From: Syntrophobacteraceae bacterium
GTDB lineage: Bacteria; Desulfobacterota; Syntrophobacteria; Syntrophobacterales; Syntrophobacteraceae
DNA length: 64,000 nt
Direction of reading: 5' to 3'
Assembly (NCBI GenBank): GCA_025454175.1
Contig: JALOOX010000001.1
Coordinates: forward strand, 62,001-126,000
Of this stretch, positions 9,473-17,574 are shown in pieces. Below the pieces are notes generated by a model, which saw nothing but the letters and a program-made list of their open reading frames with translations, did not search any database and was not told the DNA's origin. Positions within the stretch are counted from its first letter, which is position 1. Each line of letters starts with the position of its first letter. A program made the position numbers and the translations under genes.

Positions 9473-9520
9473 CCGGATAAGCTGGCTCCCAAGCTCGAGC
9501 TTGGGAGCCAGCTTATCCGG
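9473..9520. repeat. 48-bp perfect palindrome between convergent genes
   Basis: The left half CCGGATAAGCTGGCTCCCAA plus GCTC (9473-9496) is exactly repeated as its reverse complement at 9497-9520, with no spacer and CTCGAG at the centre. It can form a 24-bp hairpin in RNA on either strand, or a cruciform in DNA. No T-tract follows, so it is not a classical intrinsic terminator, but its place between two converging genes fits bidirectional transcript-end protection or a REP-like element. Confidence 0.9.
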
Positions 9521-9560
9521 GCGGTCATTTCCGCCCGAGTGTAAAGAATCTTCCTGTGCA

Positions 9561-9658
9561 GTTCCTCATGCCCATCCGGGCCACCCGAAGCAATGAAAAG
9601 AGGCTCGCGTGAGCTGGGTTTCAACCTTAAACTTGAAACCTTAAACTTGAAACTTCTC
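9561..9658 (+). repeat. Dispersed intergenic repeat, copy B
   Basis: The core GTTCCTCATGCCC, GGGCCACCCGAAGCAATGAAAAG, GAGCTGGGTTTCA is followed by heptads ACCTTAA, ACTTGAA, ACCTTAA, ACTTGAA, ACTTCTC (9624-9658). The order and spacing match copies A and D. Just left of larC's 3' end. Confidence 0.85.
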
Positions 9659-9703
9659 GGAGCAGCACTCAAACCACATCACCTGACGGTCACCCGGCGG
9701 CTT

Positions 9704-10906
9704 TCAGGCCGAAGGAGTAACCCGGCTCCGCTCCTGTTGGGCCAGATGCCGCGCCTCTTCCATGATGCGCTTGAGGGGGATCTTCGTTTCACGGGCCAGT
9801 CGAACGCAGTCCTCGTACTCCGGAGCCACGTTGAGCATTTCTCCCGGGCCCCAGGCCACCTTGCACCGCACCACACCGTAAGACGTCCGCACCTCGTGGA
9901 TTTCGCGGCGGGCCTTCAGTCGATGACTCAGGGACCAGCGCACCCCGATGGTGGTGGTCTCACAGAGCAGGACCTGGATGCAGTCCTCCTTCTTGTAGAC
10001 GGGGCACATGGCCGAGATGAGGGTTGCGGGACGGTTCTTCTTCATTTGTACCGGTGTGAGGGTAACGTCGAGGGCGCCGGCTCCGAAGAGTCGTTCCATA
10101 ACGAAGTCATAGAGCTCCGGGTTCATGTCGTCGATATTGGCTTCCAAGAACGCCACCGAATCGTGCTCGAGACCCGCCATCCCGGGCTGGCTCTCCCCGA
10201 TCAGGAGGCGCAGGAGGTTCGGGACGGGCAGTTCCTTGCGCCCGGCCCCATAGCCGATGCGCTCGACGACCATGGTCGGCAGCGGTCCAAAGTCGATGGC
10301 CAGCGAAGTCAGAATGGCGGCGCCGGTGGGCGTCAGAAGCTCCGCCCGCAGCCCCGACGAGTAGACGGGAATCCCCTTGGTGAGCTCGGCCGTGGCCGGC
10401 GCGGGAACCGGAAGCTCCCCGTGCGCGCATCGCACGGTCCCGCCCCCGACATTCAGGGGCGAGCAGCAGATGCGCTCGATGCCCAGCAATTCAAGCCCAG
10501 CCACGGCTCCCACAACGTCCACGATGGTGTCCAGGGCGCCCACCTCGTGAAAATGGACTGCATCGACGCTGGTGCGGTGCACCCTGGCTTCGGACTCGGC
10601 CAGTCGGCGGAAGATGCTCAGACACTTTTCCTGGATGACTGGAGCCAGGCCGCTACCCTGCACGATGGCCTCCAGGTCCCTGAGATGGCGATGCGCATGA
10701 TGATGCGACTCTCCGCAGACCACCGTGGCCAGGCTCCCGCCGATGCCGGCCCTGTTCACAGGCTGGACTTCAATGGAGAAGTCGTGAATGGGGAGCTTCG
10801 CCAGCTCGCATCTCAGCGTCTCGAGGTCGAGGCCGGCATCCAGCATGGCTCCGAGGATCATGTCTCCGCTGGCTCCGGAAAAGCAGTCGAAATAGGCGGT
10901 TCTCAT
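9704..10906 (-). CDS. larC: Nickel pincer cofactor biosynthesis protein LarC
   Basis: LarC inserts nickel into the dithiolated pyridinium mononucleotide, the last step of nickel-pincer nucleotide (NPN) cofactor synthesis, using CTP. The protein opens with MRTAYFDCFSGASGDMILGAMLDAG, the LarC signature. It continues with a His-rich stretch (ESHHHAHRHLRDLE), the SVDAVHFHEVGALDTIVDVVG motif and LTPTGAAIL. It ends with the LarC2-type region EANIDDMNPELYDFVMERLFGAGALDV. It is one uninterrupted 400-residue frame; in Lactiplantibacillus plantarum larC is expressed through a frameshift, which is not needed here. ATG 10906 overlaps the larB stop by 4 nt (ATGA), so translation is probably coupled. The gene is the last of the lar operon. 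Confidence 0.95.
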   Translation of the reverse strand: MRTAYFDCFSGASGDMILGAMLDAGLDLETLRCELAKLPIHDFSIEVQPVNRAGIGGSLATVVCGESHHHAHRHLRDLEAIVQGSGLAPVIQEKCLSIFRRLAESEARVHRTSVDAVHFHEVGALDTIVDVVGAVAGLELLGIERICCSPLNVGGGTVRCAHGELPVPAPATAELTKGIPVYSSGLRAELLTPTGAAILTSLAIDFGPLPTMVVERIGYGAGRKELPVPNLLRLLIGESQPGMAGLEHDSVAFLEANIDDMNPELYDFVMERLFGAGALDVTLTPVQMKKNRPATLISAMCPVYKKEDCIQVLLCETTTIGVRWSLSHRLKARREIHEVRTSYGVVRCKVAWGPGEMLNVAPEYEDCVRLARETKIPLKRIMEEARHLAQQERSRVTPSA

Positions 10907-11718
10907 CGGTCCTCCACCGTCGGGCTGATGCCCCCCTCTGACGTTGCATCGCCTCCGCGGGCGCCGGTGGCGATGCGATTGATGAGAGTGGCCTGGTAAC
11001 CCGCCCCGAAACCGTTGTCGATGTTCACGACCGAGACGCCGGCCGCGCAGCTGTTGAGCATGCTCAAGAGGGCCGCCACTCCGCCGAAGCTCGCCCCGTA
11101 GCCGATGCTCGTCGGCACGCCGATGACGGGGCAAGGAACCAGCCCCCCCACAACGCTGGCCAAAGCTCCCTCCATCCCCGCCACGACCACGATGGCATTG
11201 GCGTTCAGGAGCTCCCCCATCACATCCAGCAGCCGATGAATTCCGGCCACCCCCACGTCATAGAGCCGCTTCACCCGGCTGCCCAGGACTTCGGCCGTCA
11301 CCGCGGCCTCCTCGGCAACGCGCAGGTCAGCCGTGCCGGCGCTCACGACGACAACGCTCCCGACGGCCTCGACGGGCCTCGGGTTGATGACGGCGATTCT
11401 GGCCATGTCGTGGTAACGGCATTCCACCCCCGTCCGTCGGATGGCGTCGAACGCCTCCGGCGTGGCCCAGGTGGCCAGGACGTTCACATGATGCCTCGAC
11501 AGGCTTTGCACGATTCCCTGGATCTGCTCCAGGCTCTTGCCGTTGCAGAAGATGACCTCGGGCACACCCGTCCGCACGCACCGGTGACTGTCCACCCTCG
11601 CATATCCGAGGTTCTCGAAGGGAAGCTTCCTCAAACGCTCCAATGCTCCCTCGATGCTCATTTCCCCATCGCGAACCCGGCTGAGCAAATCGACCAGATG
11701 ATTCTTATCCAAAACCAT
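10903..11718 (-). CDS. larB: Nickel pincer cofactor biosynthesis protein LarB
   Basis: LarB carboxylates the pyridinium ring of nicotinic acid adenine dinucleotide and cleaves the phosphoanhydride, the first step to the NPN cofactor. It belongs to the AIR carboxylase (PurE-like) fold. Family motifs are RTGVPEVIFCNGKSLEQI, VVVVSAGTADLRVAEEAAVTAEVLG, GVAGIHRLL, VVVAGMEGALASVVGGL, VPTSIGYGASFGGVAALLSMLNSCAAG and VVNIDNGFGAGY. Cys224 in NSCAAG aligns with the cysteine reported to bind the substrate covalently in the L. plantarum enzyme. At 271 residues it has the expected length. It overlaps larE by 14 nt and larC by 4 nt. Confidence 0.95.
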   Translation of the reverse strand: MVLDKNHLVDLLSRVRDGEMSIEGALERLRKLPFENLGYARVDSHRCVRTGVPEVIFCNGKSLEQIQGIVQSLSRHHVNVLATWATPEAFDAIRRTGVECRYHDMARIAVINPRPVEAVGSVVVVSAGTADLRVAEEAAVTAEVLGSRVKRLYDVGVAGIHRLLDVMGELLNANAIVVVAGMEGALASVVGGLVPCPVIGVPTSIGYGASFGGVAALLSMLNSCAAGVSVVNIDNGFGAGYQATLINRIATGARGGDATSEGGISPTVEDR

Positions 11719-12580
11719 TCCTCCGTCCGATGGCGACGTTCAGACTGCCCATGCGGTAGCCTCGCAGGTCCAGCGTGATATAAGTGAATCCGAGACCGGC
11801 CATGTGCTCGACGATCCGTCTCCGCACGCTCTCCTCCATCATCGGGGCCAGCGAGGATTCGTCCACCTCGATCCGAGCCAAATCCCCATGATGCCGAACC
11901 CGGAGCTGCCGCGCTATTTTCAGACTGCCGAGAAACTCCTCGGCCTTCTCCACCTGTTCGAGCTTCTCCGGGGTGATTCGGCTGCCGTAGGGGATCCGGG
12001 AGGCCAGGCAGGCCGAAGCCGGCTTGTCCCAGCAGTCCAGACCGAGGTGCCTGGCCATGAGCCGTATTTCCTCCTTGGTCAACCCGACCTCGTGGAGGGG
12101 CGTCCGGATGCCCAGCTCCCTCACAGCCCTGGCTCCGGGCCGATAGTCCGACTCGTCGTCGGCGTTGGAGCCATCCAAGAGATGGGGGATTCCGCGAGGT
12201 TTCAGCAGATCGAGCAGGGAAGCGTACCTCGCCCGCTTGCAGACATAGCACCGATCCGGTCCATTGTTCACGAATTCCTCCAGGGCCATCTCGCCGGATT
12301 CGAGAACCCAGTGGGCCACCGAAAGCTTCGCAGCCAGTCGGGCCGATTGCTCAAGATCGCTCCGCGGCATCACTTCCGACCGGGCCGTGACGGCCACCAC
12401 CCGATCACCCAGGCATTCCCGGGCGACGTGCAACAAAACACTGCTGTCCACACCGCCGGAAAGGGCGACCGCCGCGGAGCCCAGCTCCGCCAGCAGCGAC
12501 CTGAGTCGGTCCATCTTCGAAAGGAGGCGTGAGGGGAGTGGATTCATGAGGGCTGCTGCGGGACCGTTCCCATGCTTCAC
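11705..12580 (-). CDS. larE: ATP-dependent sulfur transferase LarE (three-cysteine type)
   Basis: LarE adenylates the substrate and thiolates it during NPN cofactor synthesis. The PP-loop is SGGVDSS (residues 41-47). Cys111 and Cys114 in DRCYVCKRARY and Cys191 in SACLASRIPYG give the three-cysteine pattern that, in characterised homologues, holds a [4Fe-4S] cluster used for catalytic sulfur transfer. L. plantarum LarE has only the last cysteine and is sacrificial. The start is GTG 12580, overlapping the sirtuin stop by 4 nt (GTGA). An in-frame ATG at 12547 (MNPLPSRLL) is an alternative. Cluster binding is inferred from the residues only. Confidence 0.94.
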   Translation of the reverse strand: MKHGNGPAAALMNPLPSRLLSKMDRLRSLLAELGSAAVALSGGVDSSVLLHVARECLGDRVVAVTARSEVMPRSDLEQSARLAAKLSVAHWVLESGEMALEEFVNNGPDRCYVCKRARYASLLDLLKPRGIPHLLDGSNADDESDYRPGARAVRELGIRTPLHEVGLTKEEIRLMARHLGLDCWDKPASACLASRIPYGSRITPEKLEQVEKAEEFLGSLKIARQLRVRHHGDLARIEVDESSLAPMMEESVRRRIVEHMAGLGFTYITLDLRGYRMGSLNVAIGRRNGFG

Positions 12581-13317
12581 AAGGATTCAGAGATCAGGGG
12601 GAGGATTTCCCCAGACTTGCCGAAGATGCTGGCATCATAGAAACTGGTGTAGGGTGTGGGCTCGAGGTTGATCTCGACCAGGAACGCCCCCTTCCGCTTC
12701 GCCAGGATCCCCATGGATGCGGCCGGCTCCACGGTGCCCGAGGTGCCGATGACCATCATCACACCGGCCTTCTGCACCGCTTCGTAGGCCCGCCTCAGGA
12801 CCGAGGGATCCAGGGCCTCCCCAAACCACACCACGTGGGGCCGCAACAACTGCCCGCACCCGGCGCACCGGGGCATGGGCGCCAGGACCGAGCGATCCTC
12901 GCTGACCTCGCCGCAGCCGAGGCAGCGTACATGCCAGATGTTGCCGTGCAGCTCGATAATGTTCCGGCTTCCGGCCTTCTCGTGCAGGCCATCGATATTT
13001 TGCGTGATGAGGGTGAAATGTGGAACGCTTTGCTCCATCTTGACCAAAGCCTCGTGGCCCGGGTTGGGTGCAAGGGGAGCCAGGACTTCCCGCCGCCAGT
13101 TGTAAAACTCCCAGACCAGCTGCGGATTTCGGCCGAAGGCTTCTGGCGTGGCGAGGTCCACGGCCCGGTACTCGCGCCAGAGCCCCCCTTCTCCCCTGAA
13201 AGTGGGAACCCCTGATTCGGCCGAGATCCCCGCCCCGGTCAGCACCACCACCCGTTGCGCCCCGCCCAGCCGTTCTCGAACCAGGCTCGCCCTCGCCGCG
13301 GTATCCAAAGCCGTCAT
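12577..13317 (-). CDS. cobB: NAD-dependent protein deacylase, SIRT5/CobB-like class III sirtuin
   Basis: Removes acyl groups from protein lysines using NAD, releasing nicotinamide. The motifs are complete: GAGISAESGVPTFRG (28-42), TQNIDGLH, catalytic His124 in ELHGN, and a zinc site CxxC (132/135) and CxxC (151/154). Tyr72 and Arg75 in EFYNWRREV match the Tyr-x-x-Arg pair (FYHYRREVM in SIRT5) that favours succinyl and malonyl lysine, so desuccinylase/demalonylase activity is predicted. I chose ATG 13317 (MTALDTAAR), which overlaps the upstream stop as ATGA; the frame extends to 13389 without a better start. Its 4-nt overlaps on both sides place it inside the lar operon. Confidence 0.93.
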   Translation of the reverse strand: MTALDTAARASLVRERLGGAQRVVVLTGAGISAESGVPTFRGEGGLWREYRAVDLATPEAFGRNPQLVWEFYNWRREVLAPLAPNPGHEALVKMEQSVPHFTLITQNIDGLHEKAGSRNIIELHGNIWHVRCLGCGEVSEDRSVLAPMPRCAGCGQLLRPHVVWFGEALDPSVLRRAYEAVQKAGVMMVIGTSGTVEPAASMGILAKRKGAFLVEINLEPTPYTSFYDASIFGKSGEILPLISESL

Positions 13318-13856
13318 GGCAATTCGTCCTCCCGCTTCGCCGTCGACCGGGCTCTGAGCCAGGACCGGACCGCCTCCTCCGCCCTCCATCCCGTCTGGAG
13401 CTGCTGGTCCACCTGCTGTTGCAGGGCCCTTATCCGGCCTTCACCCAGGGAGCGTTCCAGCTCGGGACAGAAATAATGGAGGCAGAAGTAATACCGGGCG
13501 ACAAGCCGGCAGCCCCGCTCTCCCACGAAGAAGCAGCTTCCACTCTCCTTGCGCTCCTCCGGCAACGGACAGCCGAGAAGCAGGTTGAGCAGAAGAAGAA
13601 TGTCGTCATAGCCCGATTCGATGTCTGAAAAACAGCACCCGGACGGATGCTGTCGGGCACACGCCGAGCACGCCGCACCAATCCCCTCGCGGGTCATGGC
13701 GGCTCCGGTCTCCTCGATGCCGGCCCCGTAGCTCAGGACCAGTGCCCGGACGTTTTCGTCCGCCATCAGGCCCTCACCATGCTTCTCGTGGAGTTGTCTC
13801 ACCCTTCGAACCTGGTCCAGGATTGAACCGTCTCCGTTCATATCCTTGCCCACCAT
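13314..13856 (-). CDS. Cys-rich protein of unknown function in the lar operon
   Basis: I do not recognise the family. The 180-residue protein holds nine cysteines between residues 63 and 130: C63xxC66, C74C75, C96, C108, C116, C125 and C130. They lie in segments such as GAACSACARQHPSGCCF and RYYFCLHYFCPELE. It has no signal peptide or clear membrane helix, only a Leu-rich stretch (DDILLLLNLLLGCPLP) that is more likely a buried helix. The spacing suggests an Fe-S or zinc-binding cytoplasmic protein; this is inference. ATG 13856 has GGGGAG at good spacing. The stop overlaps the sirtuin start by 4 nt, so the two are translated together. Confidence 0.75.
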   Translation of the reverse strand: MVGKDMNGDGSILDQVRRVRQLHEKHGEGLMADENVRALVLSYGAGIEETGAAMTREGIGAACSACARQHPSGCCFSDIESGYDDILLLLNLLLGCPLPEERKESGSCFFVGERGCRLVARYYFCLHYFCPELERSLGEGRIRALQQQVDQQLQTGWRAEEAVRSWLRARSTAKREDELP

Positions 13857-13895
13857 GGTGGATCTCCCCGCATTGTTCGTTCAGCTCCTCTCGAT

Positions 13896-14600
13896 CTAAC
13901 CCTGAAAGACGTCTTCGGTCTCGAAGCCGGATTCCGCCGCGCCGTTCGATCCCCCAAATTCACTTATCCAGCTGGAAACGCGGGCTTTCCCATAGGTCGC
14001 CTCCCATGCAGCCACGATCTCCGCAACGGGAACGTCCGCGTGGGTGCCCAGGAAGCTCACGTATTCCATGAACTTCCGGTTCTCGAGGTTGTAGGGCTGG
14101 AACACCGAGTCCCCTCGACCATCGAAATCCAGGGGCGGCACGCGGTGCCTCTCGCAAAGCTCCCGGTTGAAGGCGGGCGTCGCCTTGACCCATTTTCCCT
14201 CGAGGTGCATTTCCACAAAAGCGTGGTATACGAAAAGATTCATTCCCAGAAAATCCAGCAATTGCCGTGTAGCCAGATGGTTTCTGACATTGGCGAAGCC
14301 CAGGCGGCAGGGTATCCCCATGACGCGCGCGCAGGCGCAGAGGAGCGAGGCCTTGGGGATGCAGAAGCCCCGACCCCTCTTCAGCACCTGGCTGGCCCGG
14401 TAGTGCTCGGGCAGGTGAAACGGCGTGTAAGGATCGTAGCGAATGGAGTCCCTGACCGCCAGATAGAGCTTGACGGCCCGATCCACGGGCTCTGGAGAAT
14501 CCCCGGCGATCTCGAGGGCGAAAGCCCGTACATCGGGATGGTCGCTGTCGATGATGGATGTGGGTGCAAGATAAGCAGCGAAATCCTCTGCATGGTCCAT
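13896..14600 (-). CDS. Transglutaminase-like cysteine peptidase-fold protein
   Basis: Transglutaminase-like superfamily protein of 234 residues, probably cytoplasmic, with no signal peptide. The catalytic-type Cys is in RGRGFCIPKASLLCACARVMGIPCRLGFANVRNH and the His in VYHAFVEMHLEGKWVKATPAFN. The usual third residue (Asp in DPT) is replaced by ATPAFN, a form I associate with a deltaproteobacterial subgroup; activity may be peptidase-like. It is first in the minus-strand run of the lar/sirtuin genes, 39 nt before the Cys-rich gene. Substrate is unknown. Confidence 0.8.
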   Translation of the reverse strand: MDHAEDFAAYLAPTSIIDSDHPDVRAFALEIAGDSPEPVDRAVKLYLAVRDSIRYDPYTPFHLPEHYRASQVLKRGRGFCIPKASLLCACARVMGIPCRLGFANVRNHLATRQLLDFLGMNLFVYHAFVEMHLEGKWVKATPAFNRELCERHRVPPLDFDGRGDSVFQPYNLENRKFMEYVSFLGTHADVPVAEIVAAWEATYGKARVSSWISEFGGSNGAAESGFETEDVFQG

Positions 14601-14745
14601 GGGGGTCCCACTCCTTCCTGGTGGAAAAGCAAGACAAGAACAAACTCATCCCGGCTCCGTCCAAATAACCTCGTCTGGGCCGCGGTTCAAGGCAAACATC
14701 CTCGACGGCGGCCATTGCCCGGGAGGGCGAGCCTGCGCGCTCCCC
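14601..14745. other. Intergenic gap, nothing recognised
   Basis: A 145-nt gap between the end of the cyclase gene and the start of the transglutaminase-like gene, both on the minus strand. I see no repeat or clear terminator. It probably holds the promoter and leader of the transglutaminase-lar run. Confidence 0.4.
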
Positions 14746-17004
14746 TCATTTGCTGGTCATGTGGACCCAGCCCCTCCATGGAGCTTCAGGCGCCTGAACC
14801 AGAAAGCCTTGACAGAGCTCTGCGTAGAACCGGGACGGGCCGTCATCGGGAAGCAACTTGCGGCACTGCTGGAATCTTTCCAGGGCCTTCGTCCAGGATG
14901 CCGCCCTGAAGTGGGCAAGCCCTTCGGAAAAGGCATCGAGAAAACCCTCGGGAAATGAGGTCTCGCTCCCTTTGAGCCCCACCAGTTCGAAAACGCTCAC
15001 AGCTCTCTTCTTTCCCAGCAGCACGAATTCGCCAAGCTCCCGGCTCACGAGCCCTTCGAGACCCATCACCACATCACCCGTGGCCAGGATCCTGGTGTTC
15101 AGGTGCTTGTTGAGCTCCTCGATGCGTGAGGCCGTGTTGACCACGTCGCCCACGGGCCTGTACTCATAATGCCCCCTGGCGCCGAGGGTTCCCAGAACCA
15201 GTTCTCCCGCATGGATTCCCATGCGCAGGGACAGGTTAACGGGTGCGGATTCCCGGTTGAACTCCACCACCATCCGCAGCATATCCAGGGCAGCCCGGCA
15301 GGCATCCGTTCTCATGCGGGGCTCCGATGTGGAGCCGGCCCAGAGGGCCAGCATGGAATCGCCCACGAGGTCGGAGACGGTGCCCCGGTAACGCCCCACC
15401 GGCTCGAACACCCGATGGTAATATCGATTGAGGAGATCACGAAGCTCCGCCGGATCGAGACCCTCCGAAAAGGCCGTGAACCGACTGATGTCCGAAAAGA
15501 GACAGACACCGTACACGGCATGGCTGCCCCCGGCCAGATCCAGGTTCTTGCCCACCATTTCAACGAACCGCGGCGGGAGATAATGTTCCAGGGCTCGTTC
15601 GACATTTCGACGCTCCCGGTTCGACTCACGATACTTCCAGCTGATGGAGGCCACCAGCGCCAGGGGAATCTGCATGAAAACGGGAGCCACCAACGGAATC
15701 CATAGCGCATGATAGCTGAAGGCGACCCAGGCCGCGGCGACATGGAACAGCCCAAGGGTCGTGGCGCCCAGCACTGCGGCAGGGGTCGGAAGTCCCCAGC
15801 AGAGGAGACCTGCAAGAAGTCCCCAAAATATGACCAGGAGCGCCTGGCAGAGCGGGCCGACTGGGCGGAGCCAGCTGCCTTGAAGAAGGTTTCCGAAAGC
15901 CGTTGCGGCAATCTCCACCCCGCAGATATCGATCCCGTCTGGCTGGGAAAAAACCGTGTGAAAGGCATCCATCTGCTGCGGGTGGTCCAGCTCGGAAAGC
16001 CCCACGAAAACGGCCTTTCCCCGGAAATCCACGGCAGACTGCCCGGGGGCCCCCCCATCGACATCCTTCACCATTTGATGGTAAGGGATGGTGACGATGG
16101 TTCCCGGAGGCCCGTAATAGTTGAGATACAGGCTGTCACCCGAATGCGCGTACATCCGGGCGAGGGATTCCATGACGCGGACCTGCCGACTGTCGGAGTG
16201 GCTTCCTCCCCCTGCCCCGAACTGGGCCGCAAAGGCCTGCGCCGCCCGCGGCTCCCTCAGGAAGAGGGCACGCAGCCGGGCTGTCAGGGTCTCCGCCCCC
16301 TTTCCATTCACAACGTCCCGAGCAGTTCGCGGCAGGCCCGACGACCAATGCGGAGCCACCCTTTCCAAAAGCGCCATCCACGGCTCGTAGACCTGCAGAC
16401 CGTAGACCTGCAGCATCACCACGGGCAATGTGGGCACATCGCCCGCACTGGTCTTGAAAGTCCAGAACCGGCTGACCTGGATGGGCACTTTTGGCAGAGG
16501 AAACGGCGCACGAGCCAGGGCAGCCTCGGCCAGCTGGGGCGTCGGCTTCACCAGTCGCTCCACGCTGGCCCCGCCCAGCCTGTTTCCTCCGGCGTCCTCG
16601 AGGTGAAGCGTCTCCTTCCTCATGAGCTCACAGAGGACCACGTTGCCGGCGCTCTCCATGGCCATGGCGAACAGAACGTCCTGGCCGTCGTCGCGCGGAT
16701 CCTCGAAAACCAGGTCGAAACCGATGGCCAGCGCCCCTTCGGCTGCCAGCCGGTCCACCAGGCGGGCGTGGAGCGACCGGGGCCATTTCCAGGGCTGTTC
16801 CGGGAGGTTCAGAGCCTTGGCCGATGCGCTGTCCAGGGAGACGACAACCACCTCCGACGGCGGCTCCACCTTTCCCCGAAGATGGAACAGAAGCTTCAGG
16901 CCGTAATGCTCCTCGAGGGCCTGCCCCCAGGGAGAAAAGCTCAGGAGGATCCCCAATGCCCCAATCAGAATGCCCGCAAAAGCGCCAGTCCCCGGTCGGG
17001 GCAT
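14746..17004 (-). CDS. Adenylate/guanylate cyclase with CHASE2 sensor domain
   Basis: Membrane-bound class III nucleotidyl cyclase. Residues about 1-25 form an N-terminal helix. A large extracytoplasmic CHASE2 domain follows (EVVVVSLDSASAKAL, GFDLVFEDPRDDGQDVLFA, FRGKAVFVGLS). Two or three membrane helices then come (about 395-465: ALLVIFWGLLAGLLCWGL; LGLFHVAAAWVAFSYHALWIPLVAPVF). The catalytic domain has GVCLFSDISRFTAFSEGLDP (metal Asp), SDLVGDSMLALWAG (second metal Asp) and YEYRPVGDVVNTASRIEELN. ATG 17004 has AAAGG at 8 nt; GTG 17010 is possible but too close. The C-terminus (FLDAFSEGLAHFRAASWTKALERFQQCRKLLPDDGP) resembles a TPR unit. Confidence 0.92.
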   Translation of the reverse strand: MPRPGTGAFAGILIGALGILLSFSPWGQALEEHYGLKLLFHLRGKVEPPSEVVVVSLDSASAKALNLPEQPWKWPRSLHARLVDRLAAEGALAIGFDLVFEDPRDDGQDVLFAMAMESAGNVVLCELMRKETLHLEDAGGNRLGGASVERLVKPTPQLAEAALARAPFPLPKVPIQVSRFWTFKTSAGDVPTLPVVMLQVYGLQVYEPWMALLERVAPHWSSGLPRTARDVVNGKGAETLTARLRALFLREPRAAQAFAAQFGAGGGSHSDSRQVRVMESLARMYAHSGDSLYLNYYGPPGTIVTIPYHQMVKDVDGGAPGQSAVDFRGKAVFVGLSELDHPQQMDAFHTVFSQPDGIDICGVEIAATAFGNLLQGSWLRPVGPLCQALLVIFWGLLAGLLCWGLPTPAAVLGATTLGLFHVAAAWVAFSYHALWIPLVAPVFMQIPLALVASISWKYRESNRERRNVERALEHYLPPRFVEMVGKNLDLAGGSHAVYGVCLFSDISRFTAFSEGLDPAELRDLLNRYYHRVFEPVGRYRGTVSDLVGDSMLALWAGSTSEPRMRTDACRAALDMLRMVVEFNRESAPVNLSLRMGIHAGELVLGTLGARGHYEYRPVGDVVNTASRIEELNKHLNTRILATGDVVMGLEGLVSRELGEFVLLGKKRAVSVFELVGLKGSETSFPEGFLDAFSEGLAHFRAASWTKALERFQQCRKLLPDDGPSRFYAELCQGFLVQAPEAPWRGWVHMTSK

Positions 17005-17312
17005 AACCACTGCCTTTCAAGGTCCGCGACACTGCCTCAAAACCCGTGGAAACCCTCATCATAGCTGATCCACGCAGTATCCAATCCCGGCAGGGAAGAC
17101 CCGCGCTCAACCGGGCACTTCATCCCGCCCTTGACTCCGAAATGAAGATTCCACAGATCCCCGATACTTTCAAAGGGGAATTAAGGCTGTTCCCGCCAGT
17201 CATGCGCATTGACGTTGAGAAGCGGTGTTCTTGAAAGAGGCCCCGCAACCACGCGCCTTCTGGAGTCGCTGCTCTGAACCGCCGTTGACGGTTCGTTAAT
17301 GCTCCACTCCAT

Positions 17313-17427
17313 GACAACAGGATTGACAACTGTCAACATGATTGATATTCAAAGTATCCAATGGATTTGATTAATCTATTCGTAGAAGAAGTGCCGCATT
17401 TCGACAACAGGGTTGACAATTTGTGAA
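17313..17427. promoter_or_regulatory. Paired direct repeats upstream of the sigma-54 promoter (candidate activator sites)
   Basis: GACAACAGGATTGACAACTG at 17313 recurs as GACAACAGGGTTGACAATTT at 17403, exactly 90 bp apart, with partial match continuing a few bases. The first copy contains a perfect dyad TTGACA-AC-TGTCAA (17323-17336). They sit about 150-260 bp before the predicted sigma-54 start site, the distance at which enhancer-type activators bind. The factor is unknown; the adjacent GAF sigma-54 activator is the obvious candidate. Confidence 0.55.
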
Positions 17428-17548
17428 TCCTGTAACGCACTCTTCCTCAGCCAAACCAGGGCATACGGATAGGAAAGATTGGAAGAGAAGCGCGTTGGAC
17501 AAGCTCATACCTGGGATTTCGTGCTGACCCCGGGCCTGGCACAGCGAC

Positions 17549-17563
17549 TGGCACAACCGTTGC
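17549..17563 (+). promoter_or_regulatory. Sigma-54 promoter
   Basis: TGGCAC-AACCG-TTGC at 17549-17563 matches the -24/-12 consensus (TGGCACG-N4-TTGC) with correct GG-to-GC spacing. The predicted start is near 17575. It points toward the terminator at 17619-17660 and the sigma-54 activator gene at 17789. Confidence 0.75.
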
Positions 17564-17574
17564 CTTAAAGACAG

